A stretch of DNA of 64,000 nt, taken from positions 2,579,245 through 2,643,244 of the forward strand of contig NZ_CP037895.1 of NCBI RefSeq assembly GCF_004634385.1, in the 5' to 3' direction. The first letter of the stretch is position 1. Every line of letters begins with the position of its first letter. Made by a program: the position numbers and the translations under genes. Of the stretch, positions 7,715-16,280 are shown one piece after another. The DNA comes from Thermaerobacter sp. FW80. Lineage in GTDB: Bacteria > Bacillota > Sulfobacillia > Thermaerobacterales > Thermaerobacteraceae. The notes beneath the pieces were generated by a model, which searched no databases, was not told where the DNA came from, and saw only the letters and a program-made list of their open reading frames with translations.

Positions 7715-10308
7715 GGCAGCGCCCCCTCCCACACCGTCCAGAGCTCCGCCACGGGGTCGTCCAGCCAGGTGCGGCCGCCCGCCCGCACCGTGAGCCGCCC
7801 TCCCGGCCCGGTCACCGTGCCCAGCAGCCGGCACGGGACGCCGAGCTCCGCCGCCCGGCGCGCCAGCGCCTCCAGGGCTGCCGGATCCACGGCCGCCAGG
7901 GCGCGGGCCGGGCCCTCGCCGAAGAACACCGCATCCCACCGGCCGCCGGCGGGCTCCCCGTCTCGATCGGGGAGGGTGACCTCGACGCCCAGGGCCGTGG
8001 CGCCGCCGTCGCCCCCTGGGGGGATCGGGCCGCCGGGGAACGCCATCTTCGCCAGGGCGACCAGCAGGCCCCCTCGCCCGACGGGCCGCGCCGCCACCAC
8101 CCACCCCTGGGCCACCGCCTCCTGCAGCAGCTGCTGGAGCCGGCGCTGGAGCCTCCAGGGGACCTCGGGCAGCGGACCCTCGACCCGGCCGTGACACCGC
8201 TTGTGGTATTCGCTGCCGGCCAGGTGACCGGCCAGCGGACCGAGCAGGGCCACGGCCAGGCCGGGCTCGGGGAAGAAGCCGCAGGCCCAGCGGCCCGGCG
8301 GCGGGATCACCCCCACCACCCCCACCGCCACCGTCGGGTCGATGTCCCGACCCGCCGTCTCGTTGTACAGGCTGACGTTGCCGCCGGTGACCGGCAGGTC
8401 GAGGGCCCGGCACGCGGCCGCCAGGCCGTCGATCAGGCCGGCCAGCTGGCCGTAGACCGCGGGCCGCCGGGGATCGCCCAGGTTGAGGCCGTTGGTCAGC
8501 CCCAGGGGCCGCCCGCCGACGCAGCTCACCCGCAGGGCCGCCTCGGCCACCGCCAGGGCCGCGCCCCGGTAGGGGTCGACGGCCGCCTGCCGTCCCGTCC
8601 CCGCCATGGCCACCGCCAGCAACCGGTCGCTGCCGGGGACCTCCAGCACCGCCGCCGGGCCGGCCCCCGGTCGGAGCCGGGTGCGGCCGCCGACCAGGTG
8701 GTCGAACTGGGTGTACACCCAGCCCTTGGCGGCGACGGCCGGAGAGGCCAGCAACCGCCGCAGGGCGGCGCCGAGCGCCGCGGCGTCCGCCAGGTCGGGG
8801 ATCGGGGCGGAGCCTTCCCCTTCCAGCCGGGTGGGCGGCCCCTCCCGCGGCCGGTCCTCCGGCGACGCCGGGGACCCGGGCCGGGACCCGAAGGGCCCGC
8901 GCCGATGGTTCACCGGCGAGCCGCCAGGGTCCCCCGGCAACCCTCGGTCGACCGCCGGCAACGGGCGATGGCCAGCGGGGGAGAGGCCCCGGGCCGCGGC
9001 GGCCCCGGGGGAGGCCTCGCCATCGGCGGCGACCGGGGCGACGGCGCCCGCCGCCGGGCCGTCGGCCCTCTCCGCCGCTCCGGCGGACCCGCCCGGCGTC
9101 GCCATCACCTCCCGCGGCCCGTACACCGGGGCGCGCCGGGTCAACAGGTCGACGGGGACGTCGGCCACCCGCCGGCCCCGGTGCCGGACCCGCAGGCGCC
9201 CATGCCCCTCCAGCCGGCCGACCGTCACCGCCGGCAAGCCCCACCGGCGGGCGATGCGGCGGACCCGGGCCACGCGGGCCGGTTCGACCACCGCCAGCAT
9301 GCGCTCCTGGGATTCGGCCAGCAGGATCACGTCGGCGGGCAGGTCCGGCTCCCGGAGGGGCACCCGGTCCAGGGTGAGGGTCGCGCCGCACCCCGCCCGG
9401 GCCGCCAGCTCGGCCGCCGCCGCACCGAGGCCGCCGGCCCCCAGATCCTGGAGGGCCGCCACTAGGCCGGCGGCGACCATCTCCAGGCACGCCTCGATCA
9501 GCACCTTGCCGGCCAGGGGATCGCCCACCTGCACCGCGGGGCGGCGGTCGTCCCCGTCCCCGCCCAGGCCCGCCGAGGCGAAGGTCGCCCCATGGACGCC
9601 GTCGCGGCCGGTCGGGGGGCCGATCAACACGAGCCGCGCCCCGGGTCCGGCCGCCACGCCCCGCAGCAGCCGGTGGGCGGGGGCGACGCCCACGCAGAGG
9701 ACGTTGACCAGCGGGTTCGTCCGGTACCCCGGCTCGAAGAGCAGCCGGCCCCCGACCACGGGCACGCCGGTGCAGTTGCCGTAGGCGGCGATGCCCGCCA
9801 CCACCCCCCGGATCAGCCGCCGCGCGGCGTCGTCCGCGGGGTCGGCGAAGCAGAGGAAGTCCATCAGCGCCACCGGCCGGGCCCCGGCGGCCAGCACGTC
9901 CCGCAGGATCCCCCCCACGCCGGTGGCGGCCCCCTGGAAGGGCTCGACGAAGGACGGGTGGTTGTGGGACTCGATGCGGAAGACCACCGCCGTGCCGTCG
10001 CCCAGGCCGACGGCGCCCGCGTTCTCGCCGGGTCCCAGCAGCACCTGGGGACCGCGGGTGGGCAGGCGGCCGAGGAGCGGCCTGGAGTGCTTGTAGGCGC
10101 AGTGTTCCGACCAGAGGACGCCGATCAGCCCGAGCTCCACCGGGTTCGGCTGCCGTCCCAGCAAGGCGCAGGCCCGCCGGTACTCGGCCGCGGTCAGCCC
10201 CACCGCCTCCCAGGGACGGCCGACGGCGCCCTCCATCGCCAGGGCATCGCAGCGATCCAGGGGATCGGGATCGCGGGGGCCGGGGCGTCCCTCGGTCCTA
10301 GCGCCCAC
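7573..10308 (-). CDS. purL: FGAM synthase, large subunit (small-type PurL)
   Basis: 911 aa against about 740 for PurL that works with PurQ and PurS. It converts FGAR to FGAM with ATP and ammonia delivered by PurQ. Family motifs: LGLIGVLWSEHCAYKHSRPLL, FRIESHNHPSFVEPFQGAATG, and the second-half YTQFDHLVGG and GGNVSLYNET. An insertion of more than 100 low-complexity residues follows VYGPREVMATPG between the two halves, and a C-terminal tail runs 142 nt into purF. I chose GTG 10308 on the strength of an upstream GAAGGGGG; ATG 10236 (MEGAVGRPW) is the alternative. Confidence 0.94.
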   Translation of the reverse strand: MGARTEGRPGPRDPDPLDRCDALAMEGAVGRPWEAVGLTAAEYRRACALLGRQPNPVELGLIGVLWSEHCAYKHSRPLLGRLPTRGPQVLLGPGENAGAVGLGDGTAVVFRIESHNHPSFVEPFQGAATGVGGILRDVLAAGARPVALMDFLCFADPADDAARRLIRGVVAGIAAYGNCTGVPVVGGRLLFEPGYRTNPLVNVLCVGVAPAHRLLRGVAAGPGARLVLIGPPTGRDGVHGATFASAGLGGDGDDRRPAVQVGDPLAGKVLIEACLEMVAAGLVAALQDLGAGGLGAAAAELAARAGCGATLTLDRVPLREPDLPADVILLAESQERMLAVVEPARVARVRRIARRWGLPAVTVGRLEGHGRLRVRHRGRRVADVPVDLLTRRAPVYGPREVMATPGGSAGAAERADGPAAGAVAPVAADGEASPGAAAARGLSPAGHRPLPAVDRGLPGDPGGSPVNHRRGPFGSRPGSPASPEDRPREGPPTRLEGEGSAPIPDLADAAALGAALRRLLASPAVAAKGWVYTQFDHLVGGRTRLRPGAGPAAVLEVPGSDRLLAVAMAGTGRQAAVDPYRGAALAVAEAALRVSCVGGRPLGLTNGLNLGDPRRPAVYGQLAGLIDGLAAACRALDLPVTGGNVSLYNETAGRDIDPTVAVGVVGVIPPPGRWACGFFPEPGLAVALLGPLAGHLAGSEYHKRCHGRVEGPLPEVPWRLQRRLQQLLQEAVAQGWVVAARPVGRGGLLVALAKMAFPGGPIPPGGDGGATALGVEVTLPDRDGEPAGGRWDAVFFGEGPARALAAVDPAALEALARRAAELGVPCRLLGTVTGPGGRLTVRAGGRTWLDDPVAELWTVWEGALPCLLDEPARGRHAASSASGAIPRRWPGPSGGSMPCSTAGRRAPASPP

Positions 10309-10491
10309 GGTCTCCACCCCCTTCCCGCCGCCCCCGACCCCTCCCGTCGCCTGCGGGGCCGTCCAGCGCCCGCGGCGGCAGCGGCAGTCCCGACGGAACC
10401 CGGGGCGCCGCCCCGGTCGGCGTGGATCGCCCTTGGGGGCGGGCCGGGGCGCGACCCCCCGCCGCCCGATCCGACCGCCGGCCCCCCGCCT

Positions 10492-10569
10492 CCCGACCCG
10501 ACCACTGGGGCCCCTCAACCCGACCCGAGCACCGGGGCCCCGCCGCCCGACCCGACCACCGGAGGGTCC
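10492..10569. repeat. Tandem repeat, 27 bp x2.9, across the purQ stop codon
   Basis: Units start cccgacccgaccactgggg (10492), cccgacccgagcaccgggg (10519) and cccgacccgaccaccggag (10546). The purQ stop codon (10515-10517) is inside the first unit, so repeat growth or loss here directly changes the PurQ C-terminus. Confidence 0.85.
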
Positions 10570-11432
10570 ACCAGACCTCGGCCTGTTCGGCCCAGGCGGC
10601 GAGGAGCGCGAGCCCGTCCCAGGCGCCGCTCCCCGCCACCGCGGAACGCGAGGCCGGTCCGTCCCCCTCCGCGGGTCCGCCGCCGGCGCGACGGGTTCGG
10701 GCTGGCCTCCCCGCCGCGCCGCCCGGCGCCGCGGTCGAACCGCCAGACCAGCAGCACCGAGAAGGCGGTTCGGGCTGGCCTCCCCGCCGCGCCGCCCGGC
10801 GCCTCCGCCGGCCGCCGCTCGGGATGGGGCATGAGGCCGACCACGTTGCCCGTCGCGTTGCAGATGCCCGCTATGTTGGCCACCGAGCCGTTGGGGTTGG
10901 CCGCGGGGACCGGCCGTCCCGCGCCGTCGACGTAGCGCAGGATCACCCGGGCGCCGCGGCCCGGCACCAGCCGGCCTTCCGGTCCCTCCCCGACGTAGGC
11001 CCCCTCGCCGTGAGCGATCTCCAGGCGGACGACCCGGCCGGGAGGAAGCCCCGCCGTCAGGGCCGAGGGCCCCTCGATGCGCACCCACACCGGCCGGCAC
11101 TGGAACCGGAGCTGCCGGTTGGGCCGCAGGGCGCCCGGCAGCAGGCCGGCCTCGCACAGGATCTGGAATCCGTTGCAGATGCCGAGCACCGGCCCGCCGG
11201 CCGCGGCGAAGGCCCGCACTGCCTCCATCACGGGCGTGCGGGCGGCCAGGGCCCCGGGCCGCAGGTAGTCGCCGAAGGCGAAGCCCCCGGGCAGCACCAC
11301 CCCGGCGAAGGCCCGCAGGTCCCGCCGGCGATGGTCCACGATCTCCACCCGCCGGCCCAGGTCCCGGGCCAGCACGGTGGCCACGTCGACCTCACAGTTG
11401 GAGCCCGGGAACCGCACCACCGCCAGGCGCAC
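10515..11432 (-). CDS. purQ: FGAM synthase, glutaminase subunit
   Basis: 305 aa against about 225-235 usual. The class I glutamine amidotransferase supplies ammonia to PurL. It starts MRLAVVRFPGSNCEVD; the nucleophile is in GGPVLGICNGFQILCEAGLL and the His-Glu pair in GLMPHPERRP. Everything after about residue 210 is an Arg/Gly-rich tail generated from repeated DNA: a 37-bp direct repeat read in two different frames (10767 and 10694) and a 27-bp tandem repeat carrying the stop. GTG start with GAGGGGG upstream; 12 nt after purS. The tail is probably a run-on after loss of the original stop. Confidence 0.94.
   Translation of the reverse strand: MRLAVVRFPGSNCEVDVATVLARDLGRRVEIVDHRRRDLRAFAGVVLPGGFAFGDYLRPGALAARTPVMEAVRAFAAAGGPVLGICNGFQILCEAGLLPGALRPNRQLRFQCRPVWVRIEGPSALTAGLPPGRVVRLEIAHGEGAYVGEGPEGRLVPGRGARVILRYVDGAGRPVPAANPNGSVANIAGICNATGNVVGLMPHPERRPAEAPGGAAGRPARTAFSVLLVWRFDRGAGRRGGEASPNPSRRRRTRGGGRTGLAFRGGGERRLGRARAPRRLGRTGRGLVDPPVVGSGGGAPVLGSG
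10694..10803. repeat. Direct repeat, 37 bp x2, inside purQ 3' end
   Basis: Identical 37-bp words starting ggttcgggctggcctcccc lie at 10694-10730 and 10767-10803, 73 bp apart. On the purQ strand they are read in different frames, giving APGGAAGRPARTA and GAGRRGGEASPNP. The duplication therefore appears to have extended the protein out of its ancestral frame. Confidence 0.9.
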
Positions 11433-11444
11433 GGAGGATCCCCC

Positions 11445-12029
11445 TCACCCGCCGGCTGCACCCCTCGCCCGCCGCCGCGGGCCGGCCCGCCCGCGCCCCC
11501 TGCCCGGCGCAGCCGGCGCCGCCGGGACGGGGCCGGGCGTCGGCCCCGCCGCCCCCGCCGCGCCGGCCGGCCCGGGCGTCGCCGCGGGTCGAGCGGTGGC
11601 CGGTTCCACCCGCACCCGGAAGACCTCCAGCACGGGGTTCGCCAGCAGCCGCTCCGCCATCGTCCGCACCCGGGCCTCCGCCGCTGCGGCCGTGGGCGCC
11701 GTCAGGTCGAGCTCGATCCGCTTGCCCACGCGCACTGCGGCCACTTCGCCGAAGCCCATGGCCCAGAGCGCCGACCGCACCGCCTCCCCCTGGGCGTCCA
11801 GGGAGCCGGGGCGCAGGTCCACCTCCACCACCGCGCGGAAGAACCGGCCGGGGCCAGTGGGCGATGTGGCGCCGTCCCCCCGCGTGGCCTCCCCCGCACC
11901 GGCGCCCGCCTCGCCGCCTCGGGCGACGCCGGCGGGCGGGATCCCCCTCCCCGGCCGCCCCGGCTCCACCGGGACCCCCTCCGCCCTCGCCGCCAGCCGG
12001 GTCCGCGCCCGGGCTCCAGACCCGCTCAT
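11445..12029 (-). CDS. purS: FGAM synthase, PurS subunit
   Basis: 194 aa, more than twice the usual 80-85. PurS bridges PurL and PurQ. The recognisable core is about residues 66-145: FRAVVEVDLRPGSLDAQGEA, VRSALWAMGFGEVAAVRVGK, and a VFRVRVEPA end. A 65-residue N-terminal and a 50-residue C-terminal extension, both rich in Gly/Ala/Pro/Arg, flank it. ATG 12029 overlaps the purC stop (ATGA), which supports the long N-terminus. No internal start with a clear ribosome binding site was seen just before the core. Confidence 0.9.
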   Translation of the reverse strand: MSGSGARARTRLAARAEGVPVEPGRPGRGIPPAGVARGGEAGAGAGEATRGDGATSPTGPGRFFRAVVEVDLRPGSLDAQGEAVRSALWAMGFGEVAAVRVGKRIELDLTAPTAAAAEARVRTMAERLLANPVLEVFRVRVEPATARPAATPGPAGAAGAAGPTPGPVPAAPAAPGRGRGRAGPRRRARGAAGG

Positions 12030-12760
12030 CCCCTCGCCTCCAGGCGCCGCCACACCTCGGCGTAGGCGTCCGCGACGCCGCCCAGGTCGTGGCGGAAGCG
12101 GTCCTTGTCCAGGGGTTCGCCCGTCGCCCGGTCCCAGAGCCGGCAGGTGTCGGGCGAGATCTCGTCGGCCAGCAGGATGTCGTCGCCGCTGCGCCCGAAC
12201 TCCAGCTTGAAGTCGACCAGGATCAGGTCGCGCTCGGCCAGGTAGGGCCGCAGGATGCGGTTCACGGCCAGGGCCAGCGCCTCGATCCGGTCCAGCTCCG
12301 CCGCGGTGGCGATCCCCAGCAGGCGCACGTGGGCGCGGTTGATCAAGGGGTCGCCCAGATCGTCCCGCTTGTAGTAGAGCTCGAGGACCGGCTCCTCCAG
12401 GACCTGCCCCGGGGCGAGCCCCAGGCGGCGGGCCAGGCTGCCGGCGACGACGTTGCGCACCACCACCTCGAGGGGGATGATCGCGACCCGCCGGGCCAGC
12501 AGCTCCTGCTCCCCGGCCACCGCCACCAGGTGGGTGGGGACGCCGCCCGCCTCCACCACCTGGAACAGGTGGGCGGCGATGCGGGCGTTGAGGCGCCCCT
12601 TCTCGCCGATGGTGCCGCGCTTGCGGCCGTCGAAGGCGGTGGCGTCGTCCTTGAAGTAGATGCGCACCAGACCCGGGTCCGCGGTGGCGTAGACGACCTT
12701 CGCCTTGCCCTCGTAGAGGCGCTCGCCCCGCGGGGGGATCTGCGCCTGCGGCAACGCCAT
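12026..12760 (-). CDS. purC: SAICAR synthase
   Basis: 244 aa, normal length. It couples aspartate to CAIR with ATP. Motifs: LYEGKAKVVYATADPGLVRI, FKDDATAFDGRKRGTI, the PLEVVVRNVVAGSL stretch, VDFKLEFGR and LADEISPDTCRLWD. ATG 12760 has GGGAGGGG 6 nt upstream. The gap to purB (190 nt) holds no gene; the stop overlaps the purS start. Confidence 0.97.
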   Translation of the reverse strand: MALPQAQIPPRGERLYEGKAKVVYATADPGLVRIYFKDDATAFDGRKRGTIGEKGRLNARIAAHLFQVVEAGGVPTHLVAVAGEQELLARRVAIIPLEVVVRNVVAGSLARRLGLAPGQVLEEPVLELYYKRDDLGDPLINRAHVRLLGIATAAELDRIEALALAVNRILRPYLAERDLILVDFKLEFGRSGDDILLADEISPDTCRLWDRATGEPLDKDRFRHDLGGVADAYAEVWRRLEARG

Positions 12761-12950
12761 GGTGCTCCCCTCCCTGTGGGCGGCCGGCCGCAGCCGGCCG
12801 CTGCATCCGATGCCGCGGCATCCGCTGGATCGCGTCCTCGGTCGCCGGCGCACGCCACCGGGCGACGTGGGCGGGCGGCGTGGGCCGACGCGGCCGGGCC
12901 GGCCGGGGCAGCGGTCCAGCCCGGCGCGCGACCGGGCGGTCGCACCGGCG

Positions 12951-14399
12951 TCACCCACCGTCGCCCGTGGCACCCCCGCCGTCGCCGCCCGCCGGCCCCT
13001 GGCCGGGACCGTCGCCGGCGGCCGCCTCCCCGCCCGGGCCCGTGGCCACGCCGCCGGTCGCCCCGGCGCCGCCGGGTCGCGGGGCGGCCCCGCCGCCCCC
13101 GTCCGGCAAGAGTCCCGCCCGGCGGAAGATGAAGTCCACGTGGCGCAGGTACGGCTTGGGATCGAACAGGGCCTCGATCTCCGACGGGGACAGCACCGCC
13201 CGCACCCGCGGGTCCTCCGCCACCAGCTGGCGGAAGGGCCGCTCCCCCTGCCAGCCGCGCATGGCCAGCTCCTGGACCAGGGCGTAGGCCTCCTCGCGGC
13301 GCAGGCCGCGTTCGACCAGCGCCAGGAGCACCCGCTGCGAGAAGATCAGGCCGCCCGTCCGCTCCAGATTGGCGGCCATGGCCGCGGGGTAGACGTGGAG
13401 GTCCCGGACGATCTCGGTCAGCAGCGCGGTCATGTAGTCGGCCAGGATCAGGGCGTCGGGCAGGACGATGCGCTCCACGGAGGAGTGGGAGATGTCCCGT
13501 TCGTGCCAGAGGGCCTGGTTCTCCAGGGCGCTGACCAGGTAGCCGCGGATCACCCGGGCCAGGCCGGAGATGCGCTCGCACTTCTCGGGGTTGCGCTTGT
13601 GGGGCATGGCCGACGAGCCCTTCTGGCCGGCGCGGAAGGGTTCTTCCACCTCGCGCACCTCGGTCCGCTGGAGGTGGCGGATCTCCACGGCCATCTTGTC
13701 GTAGGTGCCGGCCAGGATCGCCAGGGCGGCCAGCAGCTCGGCGTGCCGGTCGCGGGCGACGATCTGGCTGGAGACCGTCTCCGGCTCGAGGCCGAGCCGG
13801 CGGCAGACGTAGGCCTCCACCCGCGGGTCCACGTGGGCGAAGGTGCCGACGGCGCCGGAGACCTTGCCCACCGCGACGGCCTGCCGCGCCCGGGCCAGGC
13901 GGTCCAGGTTGCGGCCCAGTTCGGCGTACCAGAGGGCCAGCTTGACGCCGAAGGTGATGGGCTCGGCGTGGACGCCGTGGGTGCGACCGACCATCACCGT
14001 GTCCTTGTGGCGGCGGGCCTGCTCCCCCACGGCCTCCCGCAGGGTGCGCACCTCGGCGAGCAGCAGGTCGACGGCCTGGACCAGGTTGACCGCCAGGGCG
14101 GTGTCCACCACGTCGGAGGAGGTCAGGCCGTAGTGGACCCAGCGGGCGTCGTCGCCCACCTGCTCGGCGATGGCGGTGGTGAAGGCGATGACGTCGTGGT
14201 GGACCCGGCGCTCGATGGCCAGGATGCGCTCCACGTCGATGCGGGCCCGCTGGCGGATGCGGGCGGCGGTTCCCCGGGGCACGGTGCCCAGCTCCTCCCA
14301 CGCCTCCAGGGCCAGGAGCTCGACCTCGAGCCAGGTGGCGTACTTGTGCTCCAGGGTCCACAGGCGGCCCATGGCGGGCCGCGTGTAGCGCTCGATCAT
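12951..14399 (-). CDS. purB: Adenylosuccinate lyase
   Basis: 482 aa. It releases fumarate from SAICAR and from adenylosuccinate. It begins [15 protein letters not shown]; the fumarase/ASL signature GSSAMPHKRNPEKCE and the conserved VGRTHGVHAEPITFG and WVHYGLTSSDVVDTAL are clear. The last 45 residues are a Gly/Ala tail not typical of the family. ATG 14399 overlaps the purE stop (ATGA). In Bacillus purK lies between purE and purB; here nothing does. Confidence 0.97.
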   Translation of the reverse strand: MIERYTRPAMGRLWTLEHKYATWLEVELLALEAWEELGTVPRGTAARIRQRARIDVERILAIERRVHHDVIAFTTAIAEQVGDDARWVHYGLTSSDVVDTALAVNLVQAVDLLLAEVRTLREAVGEQARRHKDTVMVGRTHGVHAEPITFGVKLALWYAELGRNLDRLARARQAVAVGKVSGAVGTFAHVDPRVEAYVCRRLGLEPETVSSQIVARDRHAELLAALAILAGTYDKMAVEIRHLQRTEVREVEEPFRAGQKGSSAMPHKRNPEKCERISGLARVIRGYLVSALENQALWHERDISHSSVERIVLPDALILADYMTALLTEIVRDLHVYPAAMAANLERTGGLIFSQRVLLALVERGLRREEAYALVQELAMRGWQGERPFRQLVAEDPRVRAVLSPSEIEALFDPKPYLRHVDFIFRRAGLLPDGGGGAAPRPGGAGATGGVATGPGGEAAAGDGPGQGPAGGDGGGATGDGG

Positions 14400-15295
14400 G
14401 GGGCCACCGCCCGCCCGGTCGCGGCGGGCGCCTCGCCCTCCTGCCCGGTCGCGACCGCTGCCTCCCCCGCCCGCCCGGACGCGACGGGCGCCTCACCCTG
14501 CCGCCCGGTCGCGCCGGCTGCCCCTGGAGCGGCACCGCGACCCGGCCCGCGGGCCCCTGCGGCGGACGAACCGGCCACGCCCCCGGGCGATGCCGGCCGG
14601 TCGGCGGCCGCCCCGGCCGGGTGCGCGGCCTGGACCGTCCCGATGCCGGCCGCGGTCGGGGCGGCGTCCGCGGGCGGTGCCGCGGTCGGCACACCGTCGG
14701 CCTGCCAGGCGGCGGGATCGCCGGGCGGCGTCACGGCCGCCGGGATCTGGGCCAGCTCCGCCTGGAGCCGCCGGTCGGCCTCCGCGACCCGCGCCTGCAT
14801 CCGCCGGCGGTAGGCCGCCAGCCGCTCCCGCAGGCCGGGATCCTTGAGTGCCAGGATGCGGGCGGCCAGCAGGGCGGCGTTGGCCGCACCGTCCAGGGCC
14901 ACGGTGGCGACGGGCACGCCGCGCGGCATCTGGGCGGTCGCCAACAGGGCATCGAGCCCCCCCGCCGCCCCGCCCTGCAGCGGCACGCCGATGACCGGCA
15001 GCAGCGTGTGGGCGGCCACCACGCCCGCCAGGTGGGCGGCGCTGCCCGCGGCGGCGATCAGCACCTCCAGGCCCCGGTCGGCCGCCGAGGCGGCGTAGCG
15101 GGCGACCCGCTCGGGCGTGCGGTGGGCGGAGGCCACGGTGGCTTCGAAGGGGATGCCCAGGTCGTTCAGCACCTCGAAGGCCTGGCGGAGGATGGGGAGG
15201 TCGGAGTCGCTGCCCATGAGGATGCCGACCCGGGGGATGCAGCCGCCGGACTCGGCGTCCTGGGTCGGTGGGTTCGGCGTCGCTTCGGCTGCCAC
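14396..15295 (-). CDS. purE: 5-carboxyaminoimidazole ribonucleotide mutase
   Basis: 299 aa against about 160-170. It moves the carboxylate from N5-CAIR to CAIR. The catalytic half is intact: [54 protein letters not shown] and [20 protein letters not shown]. The last roughly 125 residues are Ala/Gly-rich and end in a degenerate 12-residue repeat of the form GxxGEAPVATGR. A copy of the 13-mer (14564-14576) is read as AGSS there. First gene of the operon; GTG 15295 follows GAGGAGGG. The sequence looks like the class that needs PurK, yet purK is not here. Confidence 0.95.
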   Translation of the reverse strand: MAAEATPNPPTQDAESGGCIPRVGILMGSDSDLPILRQAFEVLNDLGIPFEATVASAHRTPERVARYAASAADRGLEVLIAAAGSAAHLAGVVAAHTLLPVIGVPLQGGAAGGLDALLATAQMPRGVPVATVALDGAANAALLAARILALKDPGLRERLAAYRRRMQARVAEADRRLQAELAQIPAAVTPPGDPAAWQADGVPTAAPPADAAPTAAGIGTVQAAHPAGAAADRPASPGGVAGSSAAGARGPGRGAAPGAAGATGRQGEAPVASGRAGEAAVATGQEGEAPAATGRAVAP

Positions 15296-15306
15296 GGCCG
15301 TCCCTC

Positions 15307-15350
15307 CTCGTGGCGATCTCGTGGCGATCTCGTGCCGATCTCGTGGCGAC
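15307..15350. repeat. 11-bp tandem repeat x4 in the pur leader
   Basis: Four units of ctcgtggcgat (third ctcgtgccgat, fourth ctcgtggcgac) lie immediately upstream of the purE ribosome binding site, inside the roughly 200-nt untranslated leader. Confidence 0.9.
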
Positions 15351-15512
15351 CGCGCGGCGACCTGTTGGCGATCGGGTCCCCCTCCCCCCGCCCGCCGGGC
15401 GCGGGACCTCGGGCCCGCCGATGCCGGCGGCCGGGGATCGCCGCCGCAGGGTCGCGTCGCGGGGGACGCGAAAAACGTTCGTCCTCTACAACACGTTTTC
15501 TTGTCACTTACG

Positions 15513-15541
15513 ATTTCATCGGCACCAGTATCGAATGTCAA
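15513..15541 (-). promoter_or_regulatory. pur operon promoter
   Basis: On the minus strand, TTGACA (15541-15536), 17 nt, TGAAAT (15518-15513). It is the only AT-rich patch upstream of purE and implies a leader of about 200 nt. I see no purine riboswitch fold in that leader. Confidence 0.75.
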
Positions 15542-15559
15542 TCCCCAGGATTCGCGAAG

Positions 15560-15572
15560 AATGTTCGGATTC
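15560..15572 (-). promoter_or_regulatory. Candidate PurR box
   Basis: Minus-strand GAATCCGAACATT matches 12 of 13 positions of the Bacillus PurBox consensus AWWWCCGAACWWT. It sits about 18 nt upstream of the -35. The expected inverted partner is only weakly matched near 15530 (ATTCGAT), so control by a PurR-type repressor is a reasonable inference, not shown. Confidence 0.5.
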
Positions 15573-15731
15573 ACCTTCCCACCCCGCCCGCCGGGGAGGA
15601 GCGGGCCATCGGAAGAGGAACCCTGGGATTGGCGGCCCCTGGGCCGAGGGCCCGCCCAGGGCCCCGGGTCCGCCGAGGGCGGGCCGCCGACGGCGGCCCG
15701 CCCGGAAGGGATCGCGGAGGGAGGCACGCTC

Positions 15732-16097
15732 ATGCTCGTCGTGATCAACCGCATCTGGCCGGAGCCCGGGAGCGAGCGACGCCTCGAGGAGGCCTTCGCG
15801 CGCGCCCCTGCCATGAAGGATGTGCCCGGCTGCCTGGGCTTCGAGTTCTGGCGGCGGCAGCCCGCTGCGCCCGCCGGCCACCCCCGGCAGGCCGATCCGA
15901 CCGCCGCGGCGCCCGACGTCGGGCCGACCGGGGAACCCCGCCGGGCCGAGTACCTGGTGGTCACCCGGTGGGCGTCCCGCGAGGCCTTCGAGGCGTGGCG
16001 GCGCAGTCCCCACTTCCAGCACGCCCACCGCGACCCGTCGGCCTCCGCCGGTGCGCGCAGCGAGCTGGTGATGTACGAGGTGCTGCGCCAGGCCTGA
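15732..16097 (+). CDS. Antibiotic biosynthesis monooxygenase / IsdG-HmoA-like protein
   Basis: 121 aa, one ABM-fold domain. It starts MLVVINRIWPEPGSERRLEE, with the Asn typical of heme-degrading members, and ends with WASREAFEAWRRSPHFQHAH, the pattern of HmoA/IsdG-type heme monooxygenases. A 30-residue Pro/Ala-rich loop is inserted between the two halves. ATG 15732 has GGAGGGAGG upstream. It is divergent from the purine operon and stands alone. Heme degradation is a family-based guess; other ABM proteins act on quinones or have no known substrate. Confidence 0.75.
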   Translation: MLVVINRIWPEPGSERRLEEAFARAPAMKDVPGCLGFEFWRRQPAAPAGHPRQADPTAAAPDVGPTGEPRRAEYLVVTRWASREAFEAWRRSPHFQHAHRDPSASAGARSELVMYEVLRQA

Positions 16098-16280
16098 GGC
16101 CGCGGCCGGCAGCCCGCCTCCGAGCCCGGCCGCCGTTGGCCGTTGACCGTCGCCCGGGGCGCCCCCATAATCGGGATGAGGCAAATAGCAAGTAAACCGA
16201 TGGGGATTTGCGGACAACGGGCCGATGGGAATCCCAGGCCGCCGCGCCGCCCTCGGCCCGCCCCCGAGGAGGGATCGCCC

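Noticed and set aside
15296-15505. Purine riboswitch in the purE leader
   Set aside because: No three-way junction with the conserved loop sequences was found; the leader is mostly GC hairpins and an 11-bp repeat.
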